The notes below the pieces were generated by a model. The model was not told the DNA's origin and searched no databases. It saw only the letters and a program-made list of their open reading frames with translations. The position numbers and the translations under genes were made by a program. DNA of 18,598 bases, taken from Colimorpha sp045591485. Lineage in GTDB: Bacteria > Bacteroidota > Bacteroidia > Bacteroidales > P3. This document shows, in pieces, positions 15,928 through 18,598 of this stretch (position 1 is its first letter; every line of letters starts with the position of its first letter). The DNA is taken from assembly GCA_045591485.1 (NCBI GenBank), contig JAZNSV010000150.1, forward strand, positions 1-18,598, written 5' to 3'.

Positions 15928-15966
15928 CAATATAATACGCAAAAACGTCCCCGAATCTTACAACGG
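15928..15966 (-). promoter_or_regulatory. Putative ECF-type promoter, copy A (beta-barrel gene)
   Basis: Minus strand: TGTAAGATT, 8 bases, then TTTTTGCGTATTATATTG, ending 18 bases before the ATG. It has the same layout, with the same 8-base spacing, as the copy before the sigma gene. CGTATT is a plausible -10 and TGTAAG a plausible -35, with a 17-base gap between them. Confidence 0.65.
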
Positions 15967-15976
15967 AGACGTTTTT
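15941..15976 (-). terminator. Hairpin after the anti-sigma gene, overlapping promoter copy A
   Basis: AAAAACGTC (15941-15949) pairs with GACGTTTTT (15968-15976). After one C/A mismatch the stem continues for 3 bp (15951-15953 with 15964-15966), leaving a 10-base loop. On the minus strand it ends in TTTTT, 17 bases past the anti-sigma stop, like a modest intrinsic terminator. Confidence 0.5.
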
Positions 15977-15992
15977 CCACTGTTTTTACGTA

Positions 15993-16637
15993 TTAATCAA
16001 GTTTCTTGCTTACAACTACAGCCACGCTACCGTCCTCATCCTCTGCGACAACGACATTTTTATAGCAAGCACGAATGGAGTCGATAAACGGTTGCACCTT
16101 ATTCTCGGGCATGCGCATCTCCTTGATATAGTCATCGGCGACAAAATCCACTTTCACCAGGTTCTGCGCTGTCGTTCCCTTACTGCCGACAATGTCCTTG
16201 CCATTGATGCGTACACCACCAGCTCCAATCACAATACTGCCTGTCTCCTCGTCGTCACCTCCAATGATACGGACTCCATTCTCATCAATGTCGATGCTAC
16301 CCCACTCTCCATCTTCACTTCCGCTGATGTGGACACCCTGCCCGCCGATGTCAATGCCTATGGGTTTCTTTCTGGTTGTGGGTTTTGGAGTTGACTTGAC
16401 AGGTTGTGAAACTATTGTGTCGTGAACCTGTATAGAGTCTTTGACGTAGATATACTTCACTGTCTCACGGCGCCAAGGGAAGAAGACCTGCAGCAGCACG
16501 GCAGCGGCTACGACCACCACGCCCAGTGCCACGCGCAGCCAACGGCGGCGACGGCGTTGCTCGCGTTCGCGGCGGTCCATCCACTCGCCCAGGCCCTCGG
16601 TCATCATCCGTAGCTGTTCTTTATAGTCCTGTTCCAT
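15993..16637 (-). CDS. Putative membrane-anchored anti-sigma factor with 20-residue repeats
   Basis: 214 residues. An N-terminal cytoplasmic part (1-32, very Arg-rich at 22-32), one membrane helix (about 34-54) and a periplasmic domain (55-214). The gene overlaps the sigma gene by 17 bases and follows it, the usual place of an anti-sigma, and the short cytoplasmic head would be the sigma-binding part. I do not recognise a zinc anti-sigma motif or a FecR domain, so the call rests on context and topology. Residues 94-147 contain three copies of a pattern (xI-x-I...GV-x-I-x-G) with an exact 20-residue period, predicted beta-strands. A Pro/Lys/Thr-rich linker (80-92) precedes them. The C-terminal part (157-212) is a mixed alpha/beta region without a family I can name. 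Confidence 0.7.
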   Translation of the reverse strand: MEQDYKEQLRMMTEGLGEWMDRREREQRRRRRWLRVALGVVVVAAAVLLQVFFPWRRETVKYIYVKDSIQVHDTIVSQPVKSTPKPTTRKKPIGIDIGGQGVHISGSEDGEWGSIDIDENGVRIIGGDDEETGSIVIGAGGVRINGKDIVGSKGTTAQNLVKVDFVADDYIKEMRMPENKVQPFIDSIRACYKNVVVAEDEDGSVAVVVSKKLD

Positions 16638-17124
16638 AACGCCTCCGCAGTTTGGTTATTATTCTGTTGATGCGCACATAGACGGCGTTGCGCTCCATCT
16701 TGAACTCGTCGGCAATCTCCTGCGCGTCGTAGCCTTCGAGGCGCATGCGCAAGAGCCGCTCCTCGTCGTCGGAGAGTGTTGACATCAGGTCGTCGATGCT
16801 CTCGGCGTAGTCGACATGGGTGTCGGGCAGCGTGTTGACGAGCGCCGGAGTGAGCCGTTCTGGCTCGGACTCCGCGCGGCGGTAGAGGTCGACCAGCACA
16901 GATTGTGTGACGCGTTTCAGCCACGCCCGCTGCATCAGCTCCGGCGCATTGGTTTTCAATTGGTCGAAGCGCAGCCAGAGCGCTATCCACACCTCCTGCA
17001 CCATGTCCTCGCAGGCTGCGCGGTTGCCCTTGGCAAAGCGGTAGCAGGTGCGCCACACCGTCTCGCGGTGCCGCTCGATGAAGGCACAGTATGCGTCGTA
17101 TTGTTGTCTGCTTCGGTCTGCCAT
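16621..17124 (-). CDS. ECF-type RNA polymerase sigma factor
   Basis: 167 residues, sigma-70 family with only regions 2 and 4. Region 2 is about 8-80 (YDAYCAFIERHRETVWRTC, then DMVQEVWIALWLRF at 40-53 as the core-binding and -10-melting helices). Region 4 is about 115-163, a helix-turn-helix: LSDDEERLLRMRLEGYDAQE, then IADEFKMERNAVYVRINRI. The short region between them (84-108) is acidic. The ATG at 17124 is the only start upstream of region 2 and lies only 4 bases from the promoter-like element, so the transcript is probably leaderless or nearly so. The overlap with the anti-sigma gene suggests coupled translation. The signal sensed is unknown. Confidence 0.9.
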   Translation of the reverse strand: MADRSRQQYDAYCAFIERHRETVWRTCYRFAKGNRAACEDMVQEVWIALWLRFDQLKTNAPELMQRAWLKRVTQSVLVDLYRRAESEPERLTPALVNTLPDTHVDYAESIDDLMSTLSDDEERLLRMRLEGYDAQEIADEFKMERNAVYVRINRIITKLRRRYGTGL

Positions 17125-17128
17125 ACGT

Positions 17129-17167
17129 CAATATAATACGCAAAAAGGGGCGCAAATCTTACATCGG
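17129..17167 (-). promoter_or_regulatory. Putative autoregulated ECF-type promoter, copy B (sigma gene)
   Basis: Minus strand: TGTAAGATT, 8 bases, then TTTTTGCGTATTATATTG, ending 4 bases before the sigma ATG. The two conserved blocks and the CCG before TGTAAGATT (one base intervening) are identical to copy A, while the 8-base spacer differs, as expected for recognition elements rather than a recent duplication. Confidence 0.65.
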
Positions 17168-17179
17168 GCGGCAATTTTT

Positions 17180-18226
17180 TTATTTCCCGAGATGCAAAAA
17201 GGCGTCGCGCACCTCGTTGTCGCTGACGGTGACGTCGACCATGGCGGCTCCGATATCCTGCAGCAGGACGCACCGCAGTGCGCCGTCGGCACATTTCTTG
17301 TCTTGGTGCATCAAGGGGAGCATCTGCTCAATGTCTTTCAGATTGAACGAGGAAAGCGGCACGCCAAAAGCCGCAAGTCGAGCCGCAAGCCATTGGGAAT
17401 ATGTGTTGTATACATCCTCGTCCAGACCGATTTTTTTCACCGAAAGATACATGGCCACCCTCATACCGATGCCAACTGCGATGCCGTGGGGCATCTGCCG
17501 ATAGACCTCGATAGCATGGCCAAAGGTGTGCCCGAAGTTGAGTATCTTCCTGATTCCATGGTCGTAGGGGTCGGCTTTGACCACACGGGCCTTCAGACGG
17601 GCCACCTGCGTTATTTCCGAATTCCGAATTTCGGTTTTTGAATCATTGCCGACAATGTCATGATACAACACCGGATCACATACCACAGCGGTCTTCACCA
17701 TCTCCATCAGCCCACAGAGTGTCTGCTCGGGCTGCAAAGTGACGCAAAACCCATGTTCTATACATATTAGCGCTGGCGGATAGAAATGGCCAATGCTGTT
17801 TTTCACCCCACCAAAGTCAACGGCCGTTTTGCCCCCTATGGCTGCATCGGTCATGGCCAGCAGCGTGGTGGGCACATTGATGTGGCGCAAGCCGCGCTTA
17901 TAACCTGCCGCCACATAGCCGCCAAGGTCGCACACCGAGCCGCCGCCGAGACACACAAGCACATGGTTTCTATCGGCACCGCTTTCGAGCAAAGTCTGCC
18001 ACACCTGGGCCGCCACCTCGAGGCTTTTGCACTCCTCGCCGACAGGCACCTCTATAAATTCGGATTCCTGCAGTGCCTCGACTTCCGATATAAGCATCGG
18101 CAGACAATGCTGGAACGTGTTCTCGTCGAGGATTATGGTGTACCGTGCATCATACCATTCTGGTTTCATCAGCTCACGGCCAAGGCCCGCCAACCCGCTG
18201 TATATTATTCTCGATTGTTTTGTCAT
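17180..18226 (-). CDS. aroB: 3-dehydroquinate synthase
   Basis: 348 residues. Converts DAHP to 3-dehydroquinate, the second step of the shikimate pathway, using NAD+ and a divalent metal. NAD-binding GGGSVCDLGGYVAAGYKRG is at 94-112, VPTTLLAMTDAAIGGKTAVD at 118-137, then VKNSIGHFYPP to 151. Probable zinc ligands are E175 (LMEMVKTA), H233 (NFGHTFGHAIE, 230-240) and H247 (MPHGIAVG). The start at 18226 gives MTKQSRIIYSGLAG; the longer open frame upstream would cross the promoter. Residues 197-206 (KTEIRNSEIT) are encoded by a small 7-bp repeat tract. The gene ends 55 bases before the sigma gene. There is no obvious terminator between them, so read-through into the sigma operon is possible. Confidence 0.95.
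   Translation of the reverse strand: MTKQSRIIYSGLAGLGRELMKPEWYDARYTIILDENTFQHCLPMLISEVEALQESEFIEVPVGEECKSLEVAAQVWQTLLESGADRNHVLVCLGGGSVCDLGGYVAAGYKRGLRHINVPTTLLAMTDAAIGGKTAVDFGGVKNSIGHFYPPALICIEHGFCVTLQPEQTLCGLMEMVKTAVVCDPVLYHDIVGNDSKTEIRNSEITQVARLKARVVKADPYDHGIRKILNFGHTFGHAIEVYRQMPHGIAVGIGMRVAMYLSVKKIGLDEDVYNTYSQWLAARLAAFGVPLSSFNLKDIEQMLPLMHQDKKCADGALRCVLLQDIGAAMVDVTVSDNEVRDAFLHLGK
17615..17634 (-). repeat. 7-bp repeat tract inside aroB
   Basis: On the + strand TTCCGAA is repeated twice (17615-17621, 17622-17628) and followed by the degenerate TTTCGG. It encodes part of KTEIRNSEIT in aroB, in a region where the enzyme normally has a surface loop between the metal-binding halves. Confidence 0.7.
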
Positions 18227-18250
18227 ATTTTTTGCAATACCAATTTTGTG

Positions 18251-18258
18251 CAAAGATA
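18251..18258 (-). promoter_or_regulatory. Candidate -7 element of aroB
   Basis: Read on the minus strand, TATCTTTG matches TAnnTTTG fully, 24 bases before the aroB ATG. The -33 half is not clear. Confidence 0.55.
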
Positions 18259-18316
18259 CGCTTTTTTCCCGAACATAGGCCGGTTTTGCACCGAAAAAAC
18301 AAAAACTCTCTGATTC

Positions 18317-18338
18317 ATGGCAAATTATATATTGCCAT
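18317..18338. other. Small dyad between aroB and the U32 gene
   Basis: ATGGCAA (18317-18323) and TTGCCAT (18332-18338) are perfect inverted arms around an 8-base AT spacer, followed by further T residues. It could be an operator in the divergent promoter region or a chance hairpin. No gene is visible in 18227-18401. Confidence 0.4.
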
Positions 18339-18401
18339 TTTTTCAATTGCACAAGAACAAAAAACAATAAAGACAGCTTTGTCGCGTTATTAACGTATAT
18401 T

Positions 18402-18598
18402 ATGAAAATAGAACTTTTGTCTCCAGCCAAGAATCTCGAGTTCGGACGCGAAGCCATCAACCACGGGGCCGATGCGCTGTATATCGGTGCCCCGGCCTTT
18501 GGCGCCCGCCAGGCAGCCACCAACAGCATCGATGACATCGACCAACTGGTGCAGTATGCACATCTCTATGGTAGCAAGGTCTTTGCCACCGTCAACAC
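18402..18598 (+). CDS. U32-family peptidase-like protein (5' end only)
   Basis: The first 65 codons are present and the gene runs off the window. MKIELLSPAKNLEFGREAIN, then HGADALYIGAPAFGARQAAT and a SIDDIDQLVQYAHLYGSKVF segment, match the N-terminal TIM-barrel start of U32 proteins (collagenase-like PrtC, and the YegQ/TrhP and RlhA RNA-modification enzymes). Members now known in detail mostly act in RNA hydroxylation rather than proteolysis. Which subgroup this is depends on the missing part. It is divergent from aroB, with no clear TAnnTTTG promoter and no Shine-Dalgarno sequence. Confidence 0.88.
   Translation, partial: MKIELLSPAKNLEFGREAINHGADALYIGAPAFGARQAATNSIDDIDQLVQYAHLYGSKVFATVN

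Noticed and set aside
15980..15995. TTTTTACGTATTA on the + strand as a third copy of the sigma-linked promoter
   Set aside because: There is no TGTAAGATT at the proper distance, it lies partly in the anti-sigma stop region, and no + strand gene follows.

Overview
The window looks like a chromosomal segment of a Bacteroidales bacterium (phylum Bacteroidota); I cannot settle the family. The evidence is agreement of several kinds: promoters of the TTTG-N19-TAnnTTTG type (clearest at 8221-8251), start codons without Shine-Dalgarno sequences but often with A-rich leaders, and gene families with Bacteroidota-type architecture. These include a membrane-anchored parvulin foldase, an M23 peptidase, an RseP with a long soluble insert, a single LptF/G permease, and a plug/beta-barrel outer-membrane protein with an N-terminal carboxypeptidase-regulatory-like domain. 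No rRNA, tRNA, CRISPR array, transposase or phage structural gene was seen.

Layout. 1-67 holds a striking repeat array. 186-656 is cytidine deaminase (cdd). 885-8036 is an envelope block on the + strand: PpiD/SurA-type foldase, M23 endopeptidase, dxr (first MEP-pathway step), rseP, and an LptF/LptG permease. The last four are packed with gaps or overlaps of 8 bp or less. A strong terminator at 8174-8223 ends the block, and its T tract is reused as the -33 element of the next promoter. 8279-10814 is an overlapping operon pyrK-pyrD-BadF/BadG-type kinase, converging on dusB (minus, 10835-11803). From an intergenic region shared with dusB, a Y-family DNA polymerase and a small YolD-like partner run to 13610.

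The minus-strand block 13615-17124 is an ECF sigma factor, an overlapping membrane-anchored putative anti-sigma, and a plug/beta-barrel outer-membrane protein. aroB (17180-18226, minus) and the 5' end of a U32-family peptidase gene (from 18402, +) close the window.

The most interesting signal is a bipartite 39-bp element present twice, with identical internal spacing. One copy lies directly before the sigma gene (17129-17167) and the other directly before the outer-membrane protein gene (15928-15966). It reads as an ECF-type promoter and implies a self-activating circuit in which the sigma factor controls itself, its anti-sigma and the outer-membrane protein. The second copy is embedded in a terminator-like hairpin. 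The anti-sigma has an exterior domain built from three 20-residue repeats. RseP in the same window is the sort of intramembrane protease that could cleave such an anti-sigma, but that link is inference. A second theme is short 7-bp tandem arrays inside two otherwise ordinary enzyme genes (the BadF-type kinase and aroB).
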